Source: a virus. Taken from it: 39,740 bases of DNA. The translations under genes and the position numbers were made by a program. The stretch covers positions 1 through 39,740 of the IMG/VR virus record IMGVR_UViG_3300032241_001566. One strand, given 5' to 3'. The notes beneath the pieces were generated by a model. It did not search any database and had not been told where the DNA came from. It saw only the letters and a program-made list of their open reading frames with translations. Numbering within the stretch: the first letter of the stretch is position 1; each line of letters starts with the position of its first letter. Below, piece after piece: positions 6,113 through 13,635 of the stretch.

Positions 6113-7921
6113 ATGGCATATAAAAAGCGTTTCACTGGCAACCACAATCTTACGGGTCAGTTAAGTCCGATATCTGGAAATAACAGCAATGCTGGCGCTT
6201 GGAACGCCGGAGGTGGACCTAGTGGCGCTGGAAAATCTAGCAACGACTATTATAATAATCAAGAGTTTGGCTATAAAAACTATCAAAGTCGCTTACCTGA
6301 AGTATACACAGGGCATCCAAATCGCATAGAACGCTATAATCAATATGAAATGATGGATGTAGATGCTGAAATTAATGCATGTTTAGACATTATTGCAGAG
6401 TTCAGTACACAGACAAATGAACAAAATAAGACACCTTTTGAGATAGTTTTTAACGAAGATCCTACTCCACACGAAGTAGAATTGGTTAAAAAACAATTAC
6501 AACAATGGTGTAAACTCAATGAGTTTGATACTAGAGTATTCAAAATATTCCGTAATGCTATCAAATACGGAGATCAAGTATTCATTCGTGATCCAGAAAA
6601 CTTCAAGTTATACTGGGTCGATATGACTAAAGTTACTAAGGTTATTGTTAATGAGAGTGAAGGTAAAAAGCCAGAACAGTATGTTGTCAAAGACATTAAT
6701 CCAAACTTACAAAATTTAAGTATTGCTGAAAAAGTAAGCACAGACTTTGCAATGAGCCCTGCAACTGGATTTGGTGGCACCGGTGGTGGTGGTTCTGCTC
6801 AAGGATATACTGTTCCTAGTATGCCAAGTGGACAAGCAGGAAGTCGTTTTAGTTTAGCACTAAATGAAGCTGCCATTGATTCAAAACATATATTACATCT
6901 AAGTTTGACAGAAGGTTTAGACAGATATTGGCCTTTTGGTCAAAGTGTGTTAGAGAATATTTTTAAAGTATATAAGCAAAAAGAATTGCTTGAAGATGCT
7001 ATTCTCATCTATCGTGTACAACGTGCTCCTGAGCGTAGAGTTTTTAAGATTGATGTAGGTAACATGCCAAGTCACATGGCTATGGCTTTTGTAGATAGAG
7101 TTAAAAATGAGATTCATCAAAGACGTATTCCAAGTGTACAAGGTGGTTCTAGTATTATGGATGCGACATATAATCCATTATCAATGAACGAAGATTATTT
7201 CTTTCCAGTCACCGCTGATGGTAGAGGTAGCGATGTTACAACATTGCCCGGTGGTGATAACTTAGGTCAAATTGATGATTTACGTTATTTTAACAATAGA
7301 TTAGCACGTGGATTGCGTGTTCCAAGTAGCTATTTACCGCAAGGTCCTGAAGATAATCCTACCCCATTGAGTGATGGTCGTGTTGGTACTGCTATGATTC
7401 AAGAGTTTAGATTCAATCAATATTGCGAAAGATTGCAGAAGTATATCGGTCAAAAATTGAATGAAGAATTTAAATTGTTTATGCGTTGGAGAGGGTTAAA
7501 CATTGATAGTTCATTGTTTGATATTAAATTCAATGCACCTCAAAATTTTGCAGCTTATCGTCAAAGTGAATTAGACTCTGCTAGAGTAAGTGTATTTCAA
7601 ACTATGGAAGCATTTCCATATATTGCAAAACGTTTTGCAATGGAACGTTTCTTAGGATTGACACAAGAAGAAATTGAAAAGAATCAAAGCATGTGGTTTG
7701 AAGAACGTGAAGCTCCTGAAGATAGTGAAACATCAGGTAGTGATTTACGTAGTATTGGTATTAGTCCAGGTGATCTAGAAACAGATACAGAGACTGCCGA
7801 TAGTTTGGATGATATGGGAAATGAAGAATTGGGACCAGATGGTATGCCACCAGCAGTAGCAGGTCCAGAAGCAATGCCAGCCGGAGCCGCAGGTGCACCA
7901 GCTGGAATGCCAAATATGTAA
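6113..7921 (+). CDS. gp20: Portal vertex protein gp20
   Basis: A 602-residue T4-family portal protein forming the DNA-packaging and neck-joining ring at one capsid vertex. T4 gp20 has 524 residues. Recognisable stretches are RLPEVYTGHPNRIERY near residue 60, MMDVDAEINACLDIIAEFST at about 80-100, KYGDQVFIRD, the ILIYRVQRAPERRVFKIDVGNMP core in the middle, and GTAMIQEFRFNQYCERLQ. Extra length comes from a Gly/Ser-rich N-terminus, a GGTGGGG linker near 222, and an acidic then Pro/Ala/Gly/Met-rich tail from about 545. It has no Shine-Dalgarno; a GATAAATA late element abuts the start. It is followed by small core, protease, scaffold and capsid genes in T4 order. Confidence 0.93.
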   Translation: MAYKKRFTGNHNLTGQLSPISGNNSNAGAWNAGGGPSGAGKSSNDYYNNQEFGYKNYQSRLPEVYTGHPNRIERYNQYEMMDVDAEINACLDIIAEFSTQTNEQNKTPFEIVFNEDPTPHEVELVKKQLQQWCKLNEFDTRVFKIFRNAIKYGDQVFIRDPENFKLYWVDMTKVTKVIVNESEGKKPEQYVVKDINPNLQNLSIAEKVSTDFAMSPATGFGGTGGGGSAQGYTVPSMPSGQAGSRFSLALNEAAIDSKHILHLSLTEGLDRYWPFGQSVLENIFKVYKQKELLEDAILIYRVQRAPERRVFKIDVGNMPSHMAMAFVDRVKNEIHQRRIPSVQGGSSIMDATYNPLSMNEDYFFPVTADGRGSDVTTLPGGDNLGQIDDLRYFNNRLARGLRVPSSYLPQGPEDNPTPLSDGRVGTAMIQEFRFNQYCERLQKYIGQKLNEEFKLFMRWRGLNIDSSLFDIKFNAPQNFAAYRQSELDSARVSVFQTMEAFPYIAKRFAMERFLGLTQEEIEKNQSMWFEEREAPEDSETSGSDLRSIGISPGDLETDTETADSLDDMGNEELGPDGMPPAVAGPEAMPAGAAGAPAGMPNM

Positions 7922-7927
7922 TAAATA
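7920..7927 (+). promoter_or_regulatory. Late-promoter octamer AATAAATA overlapping the portal stop
   Basis: The octamer overlaps the last bases of gp20 and ends 5 bases before the next ATG. A T4-like start point would therefore fall on or next to the A of that ATG. Confidence 0.5.
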
Positions 7928-7932
7928 AGTAT

Positions 7933-8157
7933 ATGAAATTATTTGAAATGTTTGATGCTGCCATTGAAGGTTATCAGGATACTAGTTCTGATAACAGTAA
8001 ACCTAAATGGAAAGAAAGCCGTAAAACAAAATTGACACTACGTCAAATCAGAAAGTTACGTAAAATGTTAGATGTTCGTAACTTTGAAAAAGCACAAAAT
8101 CTAAAAAAATTGCGTAAACAATACACACCTGCAGCACCTGAACAACCAGGTCTATAA
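7933..8157 (+). CDS. Small basic head protein, prohead core candidate
   Basis: A 74-residue protein starting MKLFEMFDAAIEGY, followed by a strongly basic helical section (residues 24-66, many Lys and Arg) and ending in a Pro/Ala tail. It lies between portal and the acidic core protein, where T4-like phages place small prohead core genes (67/68 in T4), and this is the only basis for the suggestion. It has no Shine-Dalgarno. The late octamer 5 bases upstream suggests a leaderless message. I cannot assign it to gp67 or gp68 by sequence. Confidence 0.6.
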   Translation: MKLFEMFDAAIEGYQDTSSDNSKPKWKESRKTKLTLRQIRKLRKMLDVRNFEKAQNLKKLRKQYTPAAPEQPGL

Positions 8158-8272
8158 TAGCAAAAATCTCTTATCTTTATAAAAAACGTTAAAAATACGT
8201 ACTTAATGAGTAGTTTTATTAGCTATATGCTAAATATTTCTACACAAGCCATTCTATTCAGGAGACAAAATA
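8158..8272 (+). promoter_or_regulatory. Intergenic leader with late-like octamer and strong RBS
   Basis: The 115 bases before the acidic core gene contain GCTAAATA (8229-8236), resembling the element before the tape-measure gene. A strong AGGAGA ribosome site lies 7 bases before the ATG at 8273. Confidence 0.45.
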
Positions 8273-9133
8273 ATGGACAACAAAAAATTTGAAAAGTTAA
8301 TTGATTTGATTATCAATGAAGACGAAGAACAAGCACGTGCTATGTTCCATGATATCGTGGTTGAGAAAAGCCGCGAAATCTATGAGAACCTAATGGCAGA
8401 CGAAATGGACGAAGGTATGGGCGGTCAAGTTGGTGATTTATTAGATGAAATCGGCCACGAAGAAGAAGGCATGACCGAAGAAGAAGACGAATTTGCTGAT
8501 ATCGATGTAGATGATGACGGTATGGGCGATGAAGACAGTATGGAACTAGGTAGTGATGAAATGGATCACGAAGGTGGTGAAGAAAACCTAGAAGACCGTG
8601 TCGTTGACTTAGAAGACAAATTAGATGAACTCATGGCTGAATTCGAGCACCTAATGGGCGGAGAAGAAGGCGAAGAGCATGAAGAAGGTGACGAAGAAGA
8701 AGGCACTGGTGACGAAGATATGATGGAATCTGATGAAGAGGAAGAAGACTCTTTAGAAGAAAGTGAAGAAGATGATGAAGAGGAAGAAGATACTTTAGAA
8801 GAAGCAGTTCAACTAAAGAAAGTTTCTGTAACTCATGGTGACAATGGTCAAAATGCTAAAAGCGTTGTAAGCAGTGGTCCAAAAGTACCAGGCAACGGTG
8901 CTAAGGCTATTCACACAAATGATGGTAACACAGCAGGTGGTACAGTAAAAGCTCCAGCAACGATTCCAGGTAAGTACAAAAATGCTCCAGGATCAACTTT
9001 CTCTGAAAAGGGTGAGGCTGCACCAAAACCAAAACACGGTGATGACGGACAAAATAAGAAATCAGTAATTGAATCTAAAAAGTTTGTTAAGAAGCCAGTA
9101 GCTAAAACTACTACTAAGAAAATTGTTAAGTAA
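8273..9133 (+). CDS. Acidic prohead core protein (gp67/gp68-like)
   Basis: A 286-residue protein. Residues 1-45 form a helical head (LIDLIINEDEEQARAMFHDIV and an EKSREIYENLM helix) that resembles the start of T4 gp67: a short helix, then an 'A..MF..I..EK' pattern. Residues 45-180 are overwhelmingly Asp and Glu with scattered Gly and Met. The final 100 residues are basic, Lys/Gly/Pro-rich, with the phrase HGDNGQN/HGDDGQN repeated near 188 and 253. T4 gp67 is only 80 residues with an acidic tail, so this is a much enlarged relative if the assignment holds. Acidic core proteins help shape the scaffold and are degraded by gp21. A strong AGGAGA site sets the start. Confidence 0.65.
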   Translation: MDNKKFEKLIDLIINEDEEQARAMFHDIVVEKSREIYENLMADEMDEGMGGQVGDLLDEIGHEEEGMTEEEDEFADIDVDDDGMGDEDSMELGSDEMDHEGGEENLEDRVVDLEDKLDELMAEFEHLMGGEEGEEHEEGDEEEGTGDEDMMESDEEEEDSLEESEEDDEEEEDTLEEAVQLKKVSVTHGDNGQNAKSVVSSGPKVPGNGAKAIHTNDGNTAGGTVKAPATIPGKYKNAPGSTFSEKGEAAPKPKHGDDGQNKKSVIESKKFVKKPVAKTTTKKIVK

Positions 9134-9147
9134 GGTAACCTGAGATA

Positions 9148-9783
9148 ATGGCTTTGTATCTCAAAGAGAATCTCACTTTCGACCGCGCACAAATGGTAGT
9201 CGAGAGTGAAGGTGAAGGTAGTAAGAAGAGTCTTTACATGAAAGGCATCTTCATTCAGGGCGGGGTTAAAAACGCAAACGAGCGTGTTTACCCTGTGTCT
9301 GAAATAGAACTTGCCGTCAATACTCTAAACGAACAAATCACAAATGGTTATTCTGTACTAGGTGAAGTAGATCACCCAGATGATTTAAAAATCAATTTGG
9401 ATCGTGTATCACATATGATTACTAGTATGTGGATGGATGGTGCAAATGGATTCGGAAAATTAAAAATATTACCAACTCCAATGGGACAACTAGTTTCAAC
9501 TATGTTAGATAGCGGAGTGAAGTTAGGCGTAAGTTCTAGAGGTAGCGGTAACGTTGACGACGGAACAGGTAAGGTTAGTGACTTTGAAATAGTCACTGTG
9601 GATATTGTCGCACAGCCAAGTGCACCTAATGCATACCCCAAAGCAATTTATGAAGGCATGATGAATATGCGTCATGGTCATAAAATGCTGGATATTGCAA
9701 AAGATGCGCAGAACGACAGTAAAGTACAGAGATACTTGAAAGAAGAGGTAACTCGTCTTATCAAGGATCTCAAAATTAAATAA
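9148..9783 (+). CDS. gp21: Prohead maturation protease gp21
   Basis: A 211-residue serine protease of the T4 prohead protease family (T4 gp21 has 212). It cleaves scaffold, core and capsid proteins inside the prohead. NERVYP (44-49) begins the core. His76 lies in GEVDHP, the nucleophile is Ser129 or Ser130 in GVSSRGSG, and VDIVAQPSAP (151-160) is the characteristic stretch after the catalytic centre. All motifs are intact and the length matches. It follows the acidic core gene by 14 bases and precedes the scaffold by 12 bases, so these genes are probably co-transcribed. Confidence 0.93.
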   Translation: MALYLKENLTFDRAQMVVESEGEGSKKSLYMKGIFIQGGVKNANERVYPVSEIELAVNTLNEQITNGYSVLGEVDHPDDLKINLDRVSHMITSMWMDGANGFGKLKILPTPMGQLVSTMLDSGVKLGVSSRGSGNVDDGTGKVSDFEIVTVDIVAQPSAPNAYPKAIYEGMMNMRHGHKMLDIAKDAQNDSKVQRYLKEEVTRLIKDLKIK

Positions 9784-9795
9784 GGGGAAATAAGC

Positions 9796-10899
9796 ATGTT
9801 TGATGCTATCAAACCATTACTTGAGAGTGGTCTTATCAATGAAGAAACTAGCCAAGCTATCAACGAGGCATGGGAATCTAAATTGAATGAAGCTCGTGAA
9901 CAAGTACGTGCTGAATTACGTGAAGAATTCGCACAACGTTATGAACATGATAAAAATGTAATGGTAGAAGCCCTTGATAATATGGTAACAGAAAGCTTAC
10001 AGGCTGAAATTGAAGAGTTTCAATCTGAGAAAAAAGCAATGAACGAAGACCGTGTTAAGGCTCAACAAAAATTGCGTGAAAACGCAAACAAGTTCAATAG
10101 TTTCATGGTAGAAAAACTATCAGAAGAAATTAAAGAACTACGTAACGAGCGCAAAGTACAATTGGAAAGTCAACAAAAGTTAGAGCAATTTATTGTTCAA
10201 GCTCTTGCGAAAGAAATTAAAGAATTCTCTCAAGACAAACAAGCGGTTGTAGAAGCAAAGGTTAAGTTAGTTGCTGAAGGTCGTAAACAGTTGGAAGCAT
10301 TGAAGGCACGTTTTGTGTCTGAAAGTGGAAAGCGTGTTAACGAAGCTGTTGCTAGACATCTAAAGGGTGAATTAAGCCAATTGAAAGAAGATATTAAGAC
10401 TGCTCGTGAAAACGATTTTGGTCGTAAAATTTTTGAATCTTTCGCAAGTGAATTCTCTGCAACTCATTTAAATGAGAAAGCAGAAACACGTAAGTTGTTT
10501 GCTCAACTTAAAGAGAAAGATGCACAATTAGCAGAATCTACTAAACAAATCACTGAGACTAAGAAATTAGTTGAAAGTAAAGAACGTGAAGTTCGTATTA
10601 TTAAAGAATCTACAAGTCGTCAAAAGACTATGGATGAATTGCTAGGAACTCTAAATGAGGAAAAAGCAAGTGTAATGCGAGACTTACTAGAAAGTGTGCA
10701 AACACCAAAATTGCAAGCCGCTTTCGACAAGTATCTACCTGCAGTGCTAAACACGATTACTGAAAAGAAAGAGTACAAAAAGACTGTTCTATCAGAAAGC
10801 GCAAAAGCAGTTACTGGAGATAAAGCTACCGCAAAACAAGAAGTTGAAGAAACGCCACGTGATAACGTGATTGATCTAAGACGTTTGGCAGGTATTTAA
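9796..10899 (+). CDS. gp22: Prohead scaffolding core protein gp22
   Basis: A 367-residue, almost wholly helical protein rich in Glu, Lys, Gln and Arg, with long coiled-coil stretches (residues about 25-300) and no cysteines. It sits between the protease and the capsid gene exactly as T4 gp22 does (T4: 269 residues). It begins MFDAIKPLLESGLINEE, a start common in this family, and ends in NVIDLRRLAGI, a conserved-looking C-terminal peptide likely to dock on the shell. Several Leu/Ile-x-Glu triplets are potential gp21 cleavage sites. The start is fixed by AAGGGGA upstream. Confidence 0.88.
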   Translation: MFDAIKPLLESGLINEETSQAINEAWESKLNEAREQVRAELREEFAQRYEHDKNVMVEALDNMVTESLQAEIEEFQSEKKAMNEDRVKAQQKLRENANKFNSFMVEKLSEEIKELRNERKVQLESQQKLEQFIVQALAKEIKEFSQDKQAVVEAKVKLVAEGRKQLEALKARFVSESGKRVNEAVARHLKGELSQLKEDIKTARENDFGRKIFESFASEFSATHLNEKAETRKLFAQLKEKDAQLAESTKQITETKKLVESKEREVRIIKESTSRQKTMDELLGTLNEEKASVMRDLLESVQTPKLQAAFDKYLPAVLNTITEKKEYKKTVLSESAKAVTGDKATAKQEVEETPRDNVIDLRRLAGI

Positions 10900-10931
10900 T
10901 TTAAGACATTGAATTTAGGAGAAAAATAATT

Positions 10932-12131
10932 ATGTCACAAGTTCTATTAGAAGGTCGTTGGGACGAGACCAAAGAAGCCCTACTTGAAGGTCTTAAAGGT
11001 ACTCGCCGTTCAACAATGAGTGTTATTTTAGAGAACACTAAGAAGTCACTATTAGCTGAGTCTTCAGCAGGTACAACTACTGCAGGTAACATTGCAACAT
11101 TGAATCGTGTTATTCTACCAGTTATCCGTCGTGTAATGCCAACAGTTATCGCTAACGAGTTGGTAGGTGTTCAGCCAATGACAGGTCCAGTTGGTCAGAT
11201 TCACACATTGCGTGTACGTTATGCAAACAACTTGAATGATACAAGTGCAGCATTGACTAGCGTAACAGCTGGTGAAGAGGCATTGTCACCATTCAAAATT
11301 GCACAAGCTTACTCTACGCAACCAAGTAGTAGCAATAGCTCAACTATCTATACTGGTAACAATACATCAGTACTAGAAGGCAATGGCGGTAAGCAAATCA
11401 GCGTTCAAATTCTACGTCAAGCTGTTGAAGCTAAGTCACGTAAGTTGCAAGCACGTTGGACATTCGAGGCTGCTCAAGATGCTCAATCACAACATGGTAT
11501 TGACGTTGAAGCAGAAATCATGGCAGCTCTTGCACAAGAGATTACTGCTGAGATTGACCAAGAGATTCTTTTGAGCCTACACACATTGGCTACAACTGAG
11601 TATACATACAACCAAGCTACAGTATCTGGTACAGCTACTTTCGTTGGTGATGAGCATGCAGCTTTAGCAGTATTGATTAATCGTGTTGCTAACTTGATTG
11701 CTCAACGCACACGTCGTGGTGCAGGTAACTGGGCAGTTGTAAGTCCAGCAGCTTTGACAGTATTGCAATCAGCAACTACTTCAGCTTTTGCACGTACAAC
11801 AGAAGGTACATTCGAAGCTCCAACAAATACAAAATTAGTTGGTACATTGAACGGTGCAATGCGTGTATTCGTTAATAGCTACGCAGCAGACACACAACCA
11901 GTATTGGTTGGATACAAAGGTTCAAGCGAGACAGATGCAGCAGCATTCTATTGCCCATATATTCCTTTGATGAGTTCTGGTGTTGTTCTAGATCCATCAA
12001 CATTCGAGCCAGTAGTATCATTTATGACTCGTTATGGTTATATCGAGTTAACAAATACTGCATCATCATTTGGTAATGCAGCTGACTACTTGGGCGAGAT
12101 TGCTATCGCTAACACATTATCATTCCAATAA
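10932..12131 (+). CDS. gp23: Major capsid protein gp23 (short form)
   Basis: A 399-residue HK97-fold capsid protein of the T4 gp23 family (T4: 521 residues). Recognisable features are the N-terminal delta domain (residues 1-45, LLEGRWDETKEALLEGL), the NIATLNRVILPVIRRVMPTVIANELVGVQPMTGPVGQIH block (about 53-90), and the C-terminal stretch YCPYIPL ... FMTRYGYIELTNTASSFG. A Leu-Ala-Glu triplet at 41-43 fits the (Leu/Ile)-x-Glu consensus for gp21 and would remove the first 43 residues. It is some 120 residues shorter than T4 gp23. AGGAGA lies before the start, and a strong terminator lies 44 bases after the stop. No gp24 vertex gene follows. Confidence 0.93.
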   Translation: MSQVLLEGRWDETKEALLEGLKGTRRSTMSVILENTKKSLLAESSAGTTTAGNIATLNRVILPVIRRVMPTVIANELVGVQPMTGPVGQIHTLRVRYANNLNDTSAALTSVTAGEEALSPFKIAQAYSTQPSSSNSSTIYTGNNTSVLEGNGGKQISVQILRQAVEAKSRKLQARWTFEAAQDAQSQHGIDVEAEIMAALAQEITAEIDQEILLSLHTLATTEYTYNQATVSGTATFVGDEHAALAVLINRVANLIAQRTRRGAGNWAVVSPAALTVLQSATTSAFARTTEGTFEAPTNTKLVGTLNGAMRVFVNSYAADTQPVLVGYKGSSETDAAAFYCPYIPLMSSGVVLDPSTFEPVVSFMTRYGYIELTNTASSFGNAADYLGEIAIANTLSFQ

Positions 12132-12174
12132 TAACGGAATAAAACTTACAACCCTCGGGATGGGAAGTTTACTT

Positions 12175-12198
12175 AAAAGGCTCTACGGAGCCTTTTTT
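12175..12198 (+). terminator. Rho-independent terminator after the capsid gene
   Basis: GGCTC pairs with GAGCC around TACG, flanked by A4 on the left and T6 on the right. It ends the head operon and shares GGAGCCTTTTTTGTTGGCT with the terminator at 12842. Confidence 0.9.
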
Positions 12199-12218
12199 GT
12201 TGGCTATAGTATCTACAA

Positions 12219-12226
12219 AATAAATA
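12219..12226 (+). promoter_or_regulatory. Late-promoter octamer AATAAATA for the oxygenase gene
   Basis: It lies between the capsid terminator and the oxygenase start (16 bases before the ATG at 12243). An AAAGGA ribosome site lies between. This makes the oxygenase an independent transcription unit. Confidence 0.6.
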
Positions 12227-12242
12227 ACTCAAAGGACTAACA

Positions 12243-12818
12243 ATGAAAGGTGAATGGTGTTATTTTGGTAAACATTTCTCTGTAGAAATGTGTGAAAAAA
12301 TTCTAGAATTAGGGTTAAAAATACCAAGCCAAGATGCTGCTATGGGATTAGCAGGTGTTAGTGAAGTAAAATCTAATGACTATAGACGTAGCAAAGTTAG
12401 ATTTTTAGAATCATCAAATTCTGATTTTGATTTTTTATTTGATGATATATGGAAAATGGGAATACAAGCTAATCATGAATGGTTCAACTTTCACATTACG
12501 AATTTATCGTTCATTCAATTGGCTGAATACGATAGTTTATATAAGGGTGAATACAAAAGGCATCACGATGTTTTTTGGATTAATAACAGTATCTATCACA
12601 GAAAACTAACATGTGTTATACAATTAAGTGACCCTAATACATATAAAGGTGGAGATTTTGAAATATTCAATCAAAATCAAAAACCCAATAAAGCAGAAAT
12701 CCGTGAGCAGGGTACAGTAATATTCATACCCTCATTTATAGAACATCAAGCAACACCAGTTACACATGGTACACGCTACAGTTTAGCAGTATGGTTTGAA
12801 GGTCCTAAATGGGTCTGA
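12243..12818 (+). CDS. 2OG-Fe(II) oxygenase, prolyl-4-hydroxylase/PKHD type
   Basis: A 191-residue non-heme iron dioxygenase with the complete facial triad: His107-His108-Asp109 (HxD), distal His168 in FIPSFIEHQATP, and Arg178 (GTRYSLAVWF) for the 2-oxoglutarate carboxylate. GGDFEIF (136-142) between them is typical of the P4Hc/PKHD fold. It should couple oxidative decarboxylation of 2-oxoglutarate to hydroxylation of an unknown substrate, perhaps a phage or host protein. It sits alone between the capsid and fibre genes with its own late-type promoter and terminator, like a moron. Such oxygenases are frequent in aquatic T4-like phages. Confidence 0.88.
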   Translation: MKGEWCYFGKHFSVEMCEKILELGLKIPSQDAAMGLAGVSEVKSNDYRRSKVRFLESSNSDFDFLFDDIWKMGIQANHEWFNFHITNLSFIQLAEYDSLYKGEYKRHHDVFWINNSIYHRKLTCVIQLSDPNTYKGGDFEIFNQNQKPNKAEIREQGTVIFIPSFIEHQATPVTHGTRYSLAVWFEGPKWV

Positions 12819-12841
12819 CATATAAATTACATATATAATTC

Positions 12842-12863
12842 AAGGCTCAATGGAGCCTTTTTT
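12842..12863 (+). terminator. Rho-independent terminator after the oxygenase gene
   Basis: GGCTC (12844-12848) and GAGCC (12853-12857) form a stem with AATG loop and a T6 tail. The 19 bases from 12852 are identical to the capsid-gene terminator. Confidence 0.9.
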
Positions 12864-12895
12864 GTTGGCTCTACACGATGCTATTATCGAAAAAT

Positions 12896-12903
12896 GATAA
12901 ATA
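12896..12903 (+). promoter_or_regulatory. Late promoter GATAAATA for the appendage gene array
   Basis: It lies 30 bases before the first fibre gene (ATG 12934), after the terminator. A GGGGA ribosome site lies 8 bases before the start. It is the only clear late octamer I see before the long co-directional array, so much of the array may depend on it. Confidence 0.6.
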
Positions 12904-12933
12904 ATTAAATATAAAGATAATTCGGGGATATAC

Positions 12934-13623
12934 ATGTCATCAGATCCATTCAATGCGGTAGGCGGTTATACAGTAGGTATTCCACCTATACCTATAATTG
13001 ACCAAAATGGAGCAATTACTGCCGCTTCTGCTAGTATAGGTAATATAAGTATTAGTGGTGATGCAATCGTGTACGGTAATGTACAAAGTTCTTTGTTTTT
13101 GGGTAGTTTTCATGGTAACATTACCGGTGCACTAGGTGTTCCGGGTGGTAACAACTATGTTATTTTTAATGAAAATGGTAATGCACAAGCTGATGCAGGA
13201 TTTCAGTTTGACTCTACACAACAACTTCTCACGATAAGCGGAGACTTAGTAGCAAATTCTGTTACAATTGGTTCAGGTGCAAATGAATTTGTCACACAAA
13301 AGATTTTAAATGCAACAACCAATAGCAGAGTTGTTGATCAAGTACTGTATGCAATTGATTCAACAACAATTGCATCAGTAGATTTTACTGTTATAGCAAC
13401 AGATGCTGATGGTGGATTTAGACAAACAACCAAATTATTTGGTAGCATATATGGAACGGATGTAGGATATTTTGAAACTGGTACTATTGACGTACCCATT
13501 ACAAGTCCTGGGGTAGGTGATTTTAAAGTACAATATGATAGTGGTAAAGTAAATTTAACAGTTACACCACTAACCGCTAATACTGTTACTTATAAAATAA
13601 TGATAACAAGCTATAAAGAATAA
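12934..13623 (+). CDS. Small appendage/fibre structural protein with VGGY N-module
   Basis: A 229-residue protein. The N-terminal FNAVGGYTVG (about 5-14) matches the starts of the next two genes (FNSVGGYSVG and FKSVAGFAVG) and is probably a shared attachment module. A middle part of Gly/Asn/Ser-rich beta repeats (30-115) includes an FNENGNAQADAGFQFD segment recurring in other array members. The C-terminal beta domain (125-229, TNSRVVDQVLYAIDS to MITSYKE) looks related to the C-terminal domains of the 778- and 615-residue neighbours. It is the first gene of the array; GGGGA and a late octamer lie upstream. No enzyme motif is visible. A virion structural role is inferred. Confidence 0.75.
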   Translation: MSSDPFNAVGGYTVGIPPIPIIDQNGAITAASASIGNISISGDAIVYGNVQSSLFLGSFHGNITGALGVPGGNNYVIFNENGNAQADAGFQFDSTQQLLTISGDLVANSVTIGSGANEFVTQKILNATTNSRVVDQVLYAIDSTTIASVDFTVIATDADGGFRQTTKLFGSIYGTDVGYFETGTIDVPITSPGVGDFKVQYDSGKVNLTVTPLTANTVTYKIMITSYKE

Positions 13624-13635
13624 GGAAAATAAACT

